Shown here: positions 38,726 to 46,007 of the stretch, piece by piece
Position numbering within the stretch: position 1 is the first letter of the stretch
Layout of the letters: the number at the start of each line of letters is the position of its first letter
Assembly (NCBI RefSeq): GCF_900105415.1
Contig: NZ_FNSM01000001.1
Coordinates: forward strand, 7,262,001 to 7,326,000
DNA from: Streptomyces sp. TLI_105
Lineage (GTDB): Bacteria; Actinomycetota; Actinomycetes; Streptomycetales; Streptomycetaceae
Length of the DNA stretch: 64,000 nt
Direction of reading: 5' to 3'
Made by a program: the position numbers and the translations under genes
Notes under the pieces: generated by a model
What the model was told of the DNA's origin: nothing
Seen by the model: only the letters and a program-made list of their open reading frames with translations
The model's database searches: none

Positions 38726-38760
38726 ACCGCCCCGGCCGGAACTCCTCCGGCCGGGGCGGT
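38726..38760 (+). terminator. Terminator of icd
   Basis: A perfect 15-bp stem, ACCGCCCCGGCCGGA against TCCGGCCGGGGCGGT, closes the loop ACTCC, 18 bp after the stop. There is no clear T run. Confidence 0.8.
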
Positions 38761-38804
38761 CCCGTCGGTGGCGCATCTCACCCCCCGGTGTGACCCTGGA
38801 GGGC

Positions 38805-39095
38805 ATGAGCTGGGCATCTTGGACGACCGCCGGTGTCTACACCGGGCGAGGTGGGGTGCTGACCGAGGAGGTGGGCGTCGTCACGGGCGATCTGACCGTG
38901 CACACGACGTTCGCCGACCGCGAGGCACGCGTGGCCGTGCAGTACAGCGGCGCATCCGACTGGTTCACCATGTCGGGCAGTCCCGTTCCGTGCGGATCGG
39001 AGGAGGAGAGCCGCGAGCTCCACGACGCCGTCGTGGCAGCCGTCCGGGAGGGGAACGGGGCCACGGTCCCGAGCCTGCCCGTACCCCCGAGATAG
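38805..39095 (+). CDS. Small conserved-looking hypothetical protein
   Basis: The 96-residue product begins [20 protein letters not shown] and is rich in beta-prone residues, with [16 protein letters not shown] in the middle and an acidic helix at the end. I do not recognise a family. The ATG is preceded almost directly by GGAGGG, unusually close; GTG at 38790 is the alternative start. The downstream sigma-CAP gene begins 86 bp later. Confidence 0.6.
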   Translation: MSWASWTTAGVYTGRGGVLTEEVGVVTGDLTVHTTFADREARVAVQYSGASDWFTMSGSPVPCGSEEESRELHDAVVAAVREGNGATVPSLPVPPR

Positions 39096-39181
39096 CCGCC
39101 GTCCCGCAGAAGTGTTATCCCTCCCGTACCCACGGATCTCCCATGGCGGGGGACTCGGACCAGGGATGAGGGAGTACACCC

Positions 39182-40666
39182 ATGCACAGCGACGAGCGAC
39201 GCACCACCGCCCTCGTGGAGGCGGCCAGGGCGGGTGACGCGGACGCCAGGGACGCCCTGGTCCGCGCCCATCTGCCGCTCGTCCACGACATCGTCGGCCG
39301 GGCCCTCGACGGCCATGCCGACACGGACGACATCGTCCAGGAGACGATGGTCCGCGCCCTCGACGGCCTGACCGGCCTCCGGGACCCGTCCCGCTTCCGG
39401 TCCTGGCTCGTCGCCATCGCCATGAACGGGATACGGCGCCGCTGGCACGAGCGCCGGCGGGCGCCCGTGCCCGGCCTCGACCGGGCCACGGACCTCGCCG
39501 ACCCGGCCGGCGACTTCACCGAGCTCACCATCCTGCGCCTCGGTCTCTCCGGGCAGCGCCGCGACGTGGCCCGCGCGACCCGCTGGCTCGACGAGGACGA
39601 CGCCGAACTCCTCGCCCTGTGGTGGCTGGAAGCCGCAGGCGAACTCACCCGCGCTGAGCTCGCCGAAGGCCTCGGCGTCACCCCGCAGCACGCCGCCGTC
39701 CGCGTCCAGCGGATGAAGGAACGCCTGGACACCGGCCGCGCCGTGGTCCGCGCCCTGGACGCCCTGCCGCCGTGCCCGGAGCTCACGGAGACCGTCACGG
39801 CCTGGGACGGCCGCCCCTCACCGCTCTGGCGCAAGCGGATAGCACGCCACCTGCGCACCTGTGCCGCCTGCACCTCCCGCGTGGCGGGCCGCAGCGGCCT
39901 CGCCCCCGTCGAGGGCCTGCTCGTCGGCATCGGCCTCGTCCCGCCCCTGACGGTCGCGGCCACGCTCACGGACGGACCGGCGACGGAGTACGCCGCCCAC
40001 GCGACCGACCTGCCCGACGCCACCGGCACCGGCGGACGGTGGACCCCGCTGCGGCGCGCCTCCGCCGCCGGGTTCGCGGCCGTCGCCGTCCTCGGGGCGG
40101 TCGCCCTCCTCGTACCGCCGCGGCCGGAGGCACACGTCCGGCCCGACCGGCCCGTCGCCGCGCCCGCGGCCACGACCGCCCCGGTCACGGCCGCCCCGAG
40201 CCCGCCGGTCACCGTCGCCGCCCCCGTACCCACGACCACCGCCCCCGCACCCCGCCGCACCCCGCGCCCGACGCAGGCCGCCGATCCGGGGGAGCGGGTC
40301 ACCGCGCTCGTCAACCGGCTCCGGGCCTCGGCCGGTTGCGCCCCGCTGCGGACCGACCCCCGGCTGGTCGAGTCGGCCCGCGGCTACGCCCGCGACATGG
40401 TCGCGCGCGGCTACTACGGGCACAGCAGCCCCGAGGGCGACTTCGCGGACGCCCGGATCACCGCCGCCGGATACGACTGGAGCGCCTGGGCGGAGAACCT
40501 GGCCCGCGGCGCGGCCGATCCGGAGACCGTCGTCGAGGACTGGCGGGACGGGGCCATGCACGAGAAGAACATGCTCGACTGCCGGTACCGGGACACCGGG
40601 GTGGCGTCGGTGCCCGGTCCCCGCGGCAGGATCTGGGTGCAGCAACTGGCCGCCCCCGCCTCCTGA
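39182..40666 (+). CDS. ECF-type sigma factor fused via a zinc-binding segment and membrane helix to an extracellular CAP (SCP/PR1) domain
   Basis: Of 494 residues, about 1-85 form sigma region 2 (DIVQETMVRALDGL, then RFRSWLVAIAMN), about 125-190 region 4 (LTRAELAEGLGVTPQHAAVRVQRMKERL), about 215-240 a ZAS-like H-x3-C-x2-C segment (HLRTCAACTSRV), about 295-317 a membrane helix, then a Pro/Thr linker and a CAP domain (about 373-494) with CAPLRTDPRLVESARGYARD, GYYGHSSPEGDF and a Cys pair. The sigma would be tethered to the membrane with its CAP domain outside, so release by proteolysis is a plausible switch (inference). GAGGGAG precedes the ATG. A second CAP-domain gene converges on it. Confidence 0.88.
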   Translation: MHSDERRTTALVEAARAGDADARDALVRAHLPLVHDIVGRALDGHADTDDIVQETMVRALDGLTGLRDPSRFRSWLVAIAMNGIRRRWHERRRAPVPGLDRATDLADPAGDFTELTILRLGLSGQRRDVARATRWLDEDDAELLALWWLEAAGELTRAELAEGLGVTPQHAAVRVQRMKERLDTGRAVVRALDALPPCPELTETVTAWDGRPSPLWRKRIARHLRTCAACTSRVAGRSGLAPVEGLLVGIGLVPPLTVAATLTDGPATEYAAHATDLPDATGTGGRWTPLRRASAAGFAAVAVLGAVALLVPPRPEAHVRPDRPVAAPAATTAPVTAAPSPPVTVAAPVPTTTAPAPRRTPRPTQAADPGERVTALVNRLRASAGCAPLRTDPRLVESARGYARDMVARGYYGHSSPEGDFADARITAAGYDWSAWAENLARGAADPETVVEDWRDGAMHEKNMLDCRYRDTGVASVPGPRGRIWVQQLAAPAS

Positions 40667-40667
40667 A

Positions 40668-40725
40668 CGGCGGACGGGGACGGCGGACGGGGAGGGGGAC
40701 GGCGGACGGGGACGAGGGACGGGAC
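40668..40725. repeat. Short tandem repeat between convergent CAP-domain genes
   Basis: The 60-bp gap consists of imperfect copies of GACGGCGGACGGG. No hairpin terminator is evident. Confidence 0.5.
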
Positions 40726-40726
40726 C

Positions 40727-41518
40727 TCAGCGTCTGGCGCCGAAGTCCTGCACCCACCAGGGGCCGTTGGCCGCGAGGGTCACCCCGACGCCGATGTCCT
40801 TGAAAGAACAGTTGAGGATGTTCGCCCGGTGCCCGGGACTGTCCATCCAGTCCTCCATGGCCCGGGCCGGGGTCTTCGGCCCGCGGTGGATGTTCTCCCC
40901 CCAGACCGACCACTCGTACCCGGCGCCGCTCATCCGGTCGCCCGCGTCCCGGCCCTCCGGGCTGTGGTGCTCGTAGTAGTCGCGGGCGGCCATGTCGTCG
41001 GCGTGCCCCTGGGCCGCGCTCCGCAGATGCCCCTCCGTGCGCAGCGGACCGCAACCGGCCTTCTCCCGCTCGGCGTTGACGAGGGCGACGACGTCCTGCA
41101 CGAACCGCGCGGCCTTCCCGGTGGCGGCCCGGGCCGGGGCCGCCGCCTCGCGCGGAGCCGCGGCGGCCGGCGTCCCGGTGGCCGGGGCGGCCACGTACAT
41201 CCCGGCCGCCACCGTGAGGACCACCGCCGTGGAACCGGCGAGGGCGACGGCGGTACGGAACGACGGACGGCGCGGGCCGCGCCGCCGCGCCCCGCCGGCT
41301 CTGCGGTGCCGGCCCCCGGCGCGTCCCACCGGAGCGGGTGGCCGAGAACCGGCGGAGCCGTCGGGGTGCCCTGGGCGCCGGGGCCCTTCGGAGCCGTCGG
41401 TGCGGGCCGGGGCCTGAGGGTCTTCGGAGGGGGCCGGGGCCTGGGGGCCTTCGGAGCCGTCGGGGTGGGCCGGGGCCTGGAGGGCTTCGGAGTGGCCGGG
41501 ACGGTCGTGGTGCCGCAT
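40727..41518 (-). CDS. Membrane-anchored or secreted CAP (SCP/PR1) domain protein
   Basis: The 263-residue product has a cytoplasmic Pro/Ala/Asp-rich tail with repeats of the type APAHPDGSEGP (about 1-70), a basic stretch, one membrane helix or signal anchor (about 85-110) and a CAP domain (about 135-263) with AGCGPLRTEGHLRSAAQGHADDM, YYEHHSPEGRDAGDRM, GENIHRGPKTP and the Cys pair around ILNCSFKDIGVG. This domain is closely similar in layout to that of the convergent sigma fusion protein. GGAG lies 4 nt before the ATG. Bacterial CAP proteins are secreted and their biochemical role is mostly unknown. Confidence 0.88.
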   Translation of the reverse strand: MRHHDRPGHSEALQAPAHPDGSEGPQAPAPSEDPQAPARTDGSEGPRRPGHPDGSAGSRPPAPVGRAGGRHRRAGGARRRGPRRPSFRTAVALAGSTAVVLTVAAGMYVAAPATGTPAAAAPREAAAPARAATGKAARFVQDVVALVNAEREKAGCGPLRTEGHLRSAAQGHADDMAARDYYEHHSPEGRDAGDRMSGAGYEWSVWGENIHRGPKTPARAMEDWMDSPGHRANILNCSFKDIGVGVTLAANGPWWVQDFGARR

Positions 41519-41655
41519 GGAGCTCCGTTCTCTCGCCGAGGTCGCCGGACGGCCGGTGCCGGGAGGGCCACCGGGGCGACGGCGGTAAGACTTTCCGGCC
41601 CCCGCGGCCCCGACACCCCTCGTCAACACGGCGCGTCAACCCGTGTCCGAGCCTG

Positions 41656-42528
41656 TCAGCCCTGCGGGATGACCGCCACCGGGCAGGGCGCCAGGTGGAG
41701 CGCCGCGTGCGCGACGGAGCCGATCCGCGGCCCGACGGCCCCGCGCCGGGCCCGTCGGCCGACCACGAGCAGCTGGGCGCCGCCCGAGACGGAGAGCAGC
41801 ACCTGCCCCGCGCTGCCCAGCTCGACGTGCTCGGAGACCGGCACGTCGGGGTACCGCTCGCGCCAGGGGGCGAGCGCCTCGCGCAGCGCCTTCTCCTCGT
41901 ACGGGACGAGCCCGCCGGCCTCGTCCGCGAGCCGCATCGAGGCCGGGCTGTAGGCGTACAGCGGCGGCAGGCTCCACGCGCGCACGGCCCGCACGGCCGC
42001 ACCGCGCGCGGCGGCGGTCTCGAAGGCGAAGCCGAGCACGGCCGCGCTGTCCTCCGGGCTGCCGAGCTGACCGACGAGCACGTGTCCCGAGGGCGGTTCG
42101 GCCTGTTCGCCGTCGCGGGACCGGACGGCGACGACCGGGCGGGCGGAGGCGGCGATGATCTGCTGCCCGTACGAGCCGAGCAGGAAGCCGGCGACGGCGC
42201 CGTGGCCGCGCGAGCCGATGACGAGCATCTCGGCCCGGTCCTCGGTGCCGAGCAGCGCGGGGACCGGGGCGTCGGGGAGCAGTTCGGACGTGAGCGCGAG
42301 CCCCGGGTGGCGGGCGGCGATCGTGGCCTCGGCCTCGTGCAGGACGGTGTAGGCGGTGCGCTGTTGGGCGTCGGGGTCCTGGACGAGGGGCAGGTCGAGC
42401 GGTTCCCAGCGCCACGCGTGCGCGAGCCGTAGCGGGAGGCCCCGGTGCAGGGCCTCCCGGGCGGCCCAGTCGGCCGCGGTGAGGCTCTCGGGGGAGCCGT
42501 CCACTCCTGCGACGATCTCACGACTCAT
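41656..42528 (-). CDS. Tandem universal stress protein (UspA x2)
   Basis: The 290 residues hold two Usp domains. The first starts EIVAGVDGSPESLTAADWAA and ends IGSRGHGAVAGFLLGSYGQ; the second ends VVGRRARRGAVGPRIGSVAH. The GSRGHG-x9-GS pattern of the first fits ATP binding, while the second (GRRARRG) has lost part of it. UspA proteins respond to starvation or dormancy-like stress. It is a single leftward gene. Confidence 0.93.
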   Translation of the reverse strand: MSREIVAGVDGSPESLTAADWAAREALHRGLPLRLAHAWRWEPLDLPLVQDPDAQQRTAYTVLHEAEATIAARHPGLALTSELLPDAPVPALLGTEDRAEMLVIGSRGHGAVAGFLLGSYGQQIIAASARPVVAVRSRDGEQAEPPSGHVLVGQLGSPEDSAAVLGFAFETAAARGAAVRAVRAWSLPPLYAYSPASMRLADEAGGLVPYEEKALREALAPWRERYPDVPVSEHVELGSAGQVLLSVSGGAQLLVVGRRARRGAVGPRIGSVAHAALHLAPCPVAVIPQG

Positions 42529-42669
42529 CAGGCTGCCTCCGTCGGTGCGATGACGGGCCCGCCGGCCGGCCGGCCCTCCTCCCTCCAGCTTGGGCCCATC
42601 GGCGGCTCGACGAGAGGGCCGGACGTCCCGACATGCCGGTCCGTCCGGCCCCTTCGCCCGTCCTGGCGC

Positions 42670-44010
42670 TCAGGCCAGCAGGGTGAGCCGGGCGTGGGTG
42701 CCGTGGAGGTAGTGGTCCCCGATGTCGCGCAGCCGGTGGGCCGCCTGGGTGGGGGCGGTGAGCGCGCGGGCGTTGCGCCAGAAGCGGTCGAAGCCCGGCC
42801 CGCCGCCGTGGGCGTCGGCTCCCGCCGTGCCGTCGACGAGTTCGAGGATGCGCGTGGTGATGTGGACGGCCGCCCGGCCGGTGACCGTCTCGGCCGCCGC
42901 CACGAGGACGGCGATGTCGGCGCGTTCCTCCAGGCCGAGCGACCACTCGGCGAGCAGCCCCCCGGCGAGGGCGTCCGTCGCCCGCTCCACCACCGCGGCG
43001 GCGGCGTGCGCGGCCGTCGCCAGCTCCCCGTAGGCGAGCAGGAGGTACGGGTCGTCCCCGGCGCCGACGGCGCCGTCCGCGCCCGTGGGGCCTCCCGTCC
43101 GGTCGGCGGGGGCGGGGCCCGCCTGTCCGGCGCGGCTGATGTCCCGGGCCTCCGCGAGCGCCCCCTCGGCGATGCCGAGCCCGACCTGGACGAGGAGCAG
43201 CCGCAGGGCGAGCGGTGCGAGGGTGGTGAAGGGCGCGACGGCGTGCTCGTCGTGCGGGAGGGTTCCGAGGACGTGCCGGACCTCCACCGGGACGTGGTCG
43301 AACGTGACGGTGCCGGCCCCGGCCAGGCGCTGGCCGACCCGGTCCGTGGCGGCCTCCGTGAACACCCCCGCCTGGGCCGGGTCCACGAGGACGACGAGGA
43401 GGTCGCCGGTGCCGCCGGGCCGTGCGCCGACGACGAGCCGGTCGGCGACCGTGACGCCGGAGGCGAAGGCGCGGCGTCCGTCGAGGATCCAGCCGCCGCC
43501 GGGGCCGTCGGCGGGCGTGAGCGTGAGGCCGGGGGCGGACTCGACGTGCGGCGGTTCGATGCCGCCGGCGAGCAGCCAGCGCTCCTCGGCCGTGCACACG
43601 TCGAGGGCGAGCGCGGGGGAGCGCGTGTCGTCGGTGTCGTGCGCGGGGCCGAAGAAGCGGCTGCTCCAGGACAGCGCGTAGTGGTGGGCGAGGAGTTCGC
43701 CCACCGAGCTGTCGGCGGCGGAGATCTCCCGCACGACCGCGCAGGCGGCCCGCCAGTCCGCGCCCCGCCGGGTCGGTCCGGGCGCGGTGAGGAGGCCGGG
43801 CAGCCCCGCCTCCTGGAGGCGCGCGACCTCGTCGAAGGGGGCCTTGCCGGCCCGGTCCCGGGCGAGGGCGTCGACGGCGAGGTCGTCGGCGAGCTCGCGG
43901 GTGACGCGGGGCCAGATCTCGTCGTCGCCCGGCCGGTCGACGGGCCGTCCGGGCGGTGCGGAGGCGGTCCGTATCGCTGGTCTCCTCGGCGATCTCCTCG
44001 GCGTACTCAC
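42670..44010 (-). CDS. Acyl-CoA-dehydrogenase-fold flavin monooxygenase (DszC/SfnB-like)
   Basis: The 446-residue protein has the acyl-CoA dehydrogenase fold: an N-terminal helical domain (EVARLQEAGLPGLLTAP, AADSSVGELLAHHYAL), a beta domain (WILDGRRAFASGV, FDHVPV) and a C-terminal four-helix bundle. The substrate-binding features fit the DszC/SfnB flavin-dependent desulfurisation or sulfone monooxygenases rather than fatty-acid enzymes. Those use FMNH2 to open organosulfur compounds for sulfur supply. A near-perfect palindrome (44024-44055) lies directly before its GTG start, and a CymR-like Rrf2 regulator gene lies just upstream, which supports sulfur control. The substrate is not known. Confidence 0.8.
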   Translation of the reverse strand: MSTPRRSPRRPAIRTASAPPGRPVDRPGDDEIWPRVTRELADDLAVDALARDRAGKAPFDEVARLQEAGLPGLLTAPGPTRRGADWRAACAVVREISAADSSVGELLAHHYALSWSSRFFGPAHDTDDTRSPALALDVCTAEERWLLAGGIEPPHVESAPGLTLTPADGPGGGWILDGRRAFASGVTVADRLVVGARPGGTGDLLVVLVDPAQAGVFTEAATDRVGQRLAGAGTVTFDHVPVEVRHVLGTLPHDEHAVAPFTTLAPLALRLLLVQVGLGIAEGALAEARDISRAGQAGPAPADRTGGPTGADGAVGAGDDPYLLLAYGELATAAHAAAAVVERATDALAGGLLAEWSLGLEERADIAVLVAAAETVTGRAAVHITTRILELVDGTAGADAHGGGPGFDRFWRNARALTAPTQAAHRLRDIGDHYLHGTHARLTLLA

Positions 44011-44023
44011 GTCACCTCACCCG

Positions 44024-44055
44024 ATCCCTAGTATCCCCACTGGAATACTAGGGAT
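44024..44055 (-). promoter_or_regulatory. Palindromic operator/promoter before the DszC-like gene
   Basis: ATCCCTAGTAT (44024-44034) and ATACTAGGGAT (44045-44055) form a perfect 11-bp inverted repeat with a 10-bp spacer, 14 bp from the GTG. On the minus strand TAGTAT (44045-44050) fits a -10 hexamer inside it. The length and AT content stand out locally. The neighbouring Rrf2 protein is the natural candidate to bind it. Confidence 0.7.
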
Positions 44056-44169
44056 ACTGACAGAGGCGACCGTGCGGCCCCAAGGGGCGTCCACGGGCTG
44101 GACAAGGTCGTGTCGAGGAGTGAGACGTCGTCAGGTCGGCGCAGGTGGCGCGAGGCCTATCCCGGCCGG

Positions 44170-44625
44170 TCAGGGGTTGGTCCAGGCCTCCGGGTCGTCC
44201 GCGAGCGCCACGATCCCGGCCGGCAGCTTCGCCGCCGCGAGCTCCGCGAGGGACACCCCCAACACGCCCCGGACGCTGGCCCGCAGCGCGATCCACAGCG
44301 TCAGCAGCGACTCGGCCGGCCCCGTGTACGACAGGTCCGGCGGCCGTTCTCCCCGTACGGAGACCAGCGGGCCGTCCACGCAGCGGATGACGTCCGCGAC
44401 CGAGATCGTCTCGGCCGGGCGGGCCAGCCAGTACCCGCCGTTGCCGCCGCGCTGGCTCTGCACCAGACCGCCCTTGCGCATGTCGCCGAGGATGCCCTCC
44501 AGGAACTTGTGCGAGATGTCCTGGTCCACCGCGATGGTCTCCGCCTTCAGCGGCCCCGCGTCCTGGGCTGCGGCGAGCTGGAGGGCGGCCCGCACCGCGT
44601 AGTCGGCCCTGGCTGAAATGCGCAT
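44170..44625 (-). CDS. Rrf2-family regulator lacking Fe-S cysteines (CymR-like)
   Basis: The 151-residue protein begins MRISARADYAVRAALQLAA and has the winged helix with ISHKFLEGILGDMRKGGLVQS and the QRGGNGGYWLARP wing typical of Rrf2. The three cysteines that hold the Fe-S cluster in IscR/NsrR are absent; only one Cys is present (ADVIRCVDG). CymR-type members without clusters repress sulfur-assimilation genes. Its position before a DszC-like monooxygenase and divergent from a Cys-containing leader peptide fits that role. GATAAT lies 6 nt before the ATG, so its transcript may be leaderless. Confidence 0.9.
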   Translation of the reverse strand: MRISARADYAVRAALQLAAAQDAGPLKAETIAVDQDISHKFLEGILGDMRKGGLVQSQRGGNGGYWLARPAETISVADVIRCVDGPLVSVRGERPPDLSYTGPAESLLTLWIALRASVRGVLGVSLAELAAAKLPAGIVALADDPEAWTNP

Positions 44626-44712
44626 GCGCGCATTATCCCGCACGTGCGCGGCCGGAGCCGTGCGCCCGCGCGGCGACTCGTACCGGCACGTGAGACGGCC
44701 CGTACCGCACCC

Positions 44713-44741
44713 TTGACGGCGCCCGGGGCCCGCCGGACACT
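44713..44741 (+). promoter_or_regulatory. Promoter of the leader peptide/GST-like transcript
   Basis: TTGACG (44713-44718) and GACACT (44736-44741) are spaced by 17 bp, giving a start at about 44748, some 30 nt before the leader ATG. Confidence 0.5.
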
Positions 44742-44776
44742 CATGGACGGGAAACCGAGCGAACAGGTAGGAAATC

Positions 44777-44923
44777 ATGGGACGCACCGGCCGGAGGGAC
44801 ACCTCGCCCGCCTCGTCCCTCCCGCGCCCGCTCCCCCTGACGTCCCGCCGGCACATCGATCTGCTGCGGGTCTGCAGCGCGGCGGGGCACCGTCCCCGCG
44901 CAGGCGTCCACCCCGTCCGCTGA
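44777..44923 (+). CDS. Short leader peptide with RRHIDLLRVCSA motif
   Basis: This 48-codon frame has AGGAAA just before its ATG and includes TSRRHIDLLRVCSAA followed by a short tail. In actinobacteria, small peptides with an RRHxDLxR core and a nearby Cys are known (from memory) as leader peptides upstream of sulfur and cysteine genes. A hairpin, GCGGGG-CACCGT-CCCCGC (44882-44899), begins 6 nt after the Cys-Ser-Ala-Ala codons, as expected for attenuation by ribosome position. The GST-like gene starts 121 bp after its stop. Translation, rather than the peptide itself, is probably the function. Confidence 0.6.
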   Translation: MGRTGRRDTSPASSLPRPLPLTSRRHIDLLRVCSAAGHRPRAGVHPVR

Positions 44924-45044
44924 GACGCCCGCCGCGGTCCGCCCGTCTCCTCTTCCCGTACCTCTGCCGCCCCGGGCCCCGCGCGGCCGCGTCGCGCCGT
45001 CGCACGCCGCCCGAGCAGGCACCGAGCACCCCCGAGGGAGAACC

Positions 45045-45908
45045 ATGTCCGTCGTCGTCCCGTCCCGGCTCCTGCCCGCCTCCGCCGCCGTGCCCGTCTT
45101 CCGGGGCCGGATCGGCCGCGACGCGAACAGCGGCCACTACGCCGTCCCGCACCGCTACCGCCTCCACGTCGACCCGTCCGACCCCCGGTGTCTGGGCATC
45201 GCCCTCACCCACGGCCTGCTCGGACTCGACGCCACGCTCCCGCTCACCGTGCTCCCCGGCACCCCCGACACGCCCGACGGCGGGTACGCCGCGCTCCGCC
45301 CGCTGTACGAGGCGAGCGCCCACCTCTACACCGGCCCGGCCGCCGCCCCCGTCCTCAGCGACGGCTGGACCGGACGGATCGTCAGCACCCACGTCCCCGA
45401 CATCCTCCGGGACCTCGCCCTGCGCTTCCGCGGCGACGGCCCCGACCTGCTGCCCGAAGCGCACCGCGACGCCGTCGACGCGATCGCCGACCTGTGCGAG
45501 CGGAGCGTCAACCGGGCCGCCCAGCACGCCGGCGAACTCGGGCTGGACGACGAATCCGCCCACCACGACCCGCTCACCGTCCTCTTCGCCGCGCTCGGCT
45601 CCCTGGAACGCCGCCTCACCCACCGGCCGTACGTCCTCGGCGACGCCCTGACCGCCGCCGACGTGCACGTCTGGGTCACCCTCGTCCAGCTCGACACCGT
45701 GCACCGCTGGCACCTCGACGCCGCCGCCATGGACCGCGTCGCCGCACACCCCGCGCTGTGGGCCTACGCCCAGCGCCTCGCCGCCCGCCCCGAGTTCGCC
45801 CGCCACCTCGACATCGACGCCCTCCTGCGCCGCCACCGCGCCCACTGCCGCGGCCGTGAGGCCGCCGGCGCGGCCATACGCCTCGTCGACTGGTCCGCCG
45901 GGCGCTGA
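45045..45908 (+). CDS. Glutathione S-transferase-like protein (glutathionyl-hydroquinone-reductase group, atypical)
   Basis: The 287-residue protein has a C-terminal all-helical GST domain (RPYVLGDALTAADVHVWVTLVQLDTVH is the N-capping-box region) preceded by a thioredoxin-like part starting FRGRIGRDANSG. Its layout recalls YqjG/ECM4 enzymes, but the catalytic CPWA-type Cys motif is absent; the strand reads YRLHVDPSDPRCLGIALTHG, with one Cys displaced. Actinomycetes use mycothiol, so the thiol partner is uncertain. GAGGGAGA precedes the ATG, and the upstream leader peptide suggests control by cysteine supply. Confidence 0.8.
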   Translation: MSVVVPSRLLPASAAVPVFRGRIGRDANSGHYAVPHRYRLHVDPSDPRCLGIALTHGLLGLDATLPLTVLPGTPDTPDGGYAALRPLYEASAHLYTGPAAAPVLSDGWTGRIVSTHVPDILRDLALRFRGDGPDLLPEAHRDAVDAIADLCERSVNRAAQHAGELGLDDESAHHDPLTVLFAALGSLERRLTHRPYVLGDALTAADVHVWVTLVQLDTVHRWHLDAAAMDRVAAHPALWAYAQRLAARPEFARHLDIDALLRRHRAHCRGREAAGAAIRLVDWSAGR

Positions 45909-45938
45909 CGGGCACCGACGCGCCCGCCCCGGCGGCCG

Positions 45939-45960
45939 CCCCCCGCTTCCCCGCGGGGGG
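45939..45960. terminator. Hairpin between convergent GST-like and SDR genes
   Basis: CCCCCCGC and GCGGGGGG pair around TTCCCC. It is placed to stop transcription from either side. Confidence 0.55.
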
Positions 45961-46007
45961 ATGGTCAGACACCCCCTGGGGCACCGCCCCGGCTCCGGCG
46001 GGCGCCG

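Noticed and set aside
40668..40725. Terminator between the two CAP genes
   Set aside because: The sequence is a GGACGG-type tandem repeat on one strand with no self-complementary stem.
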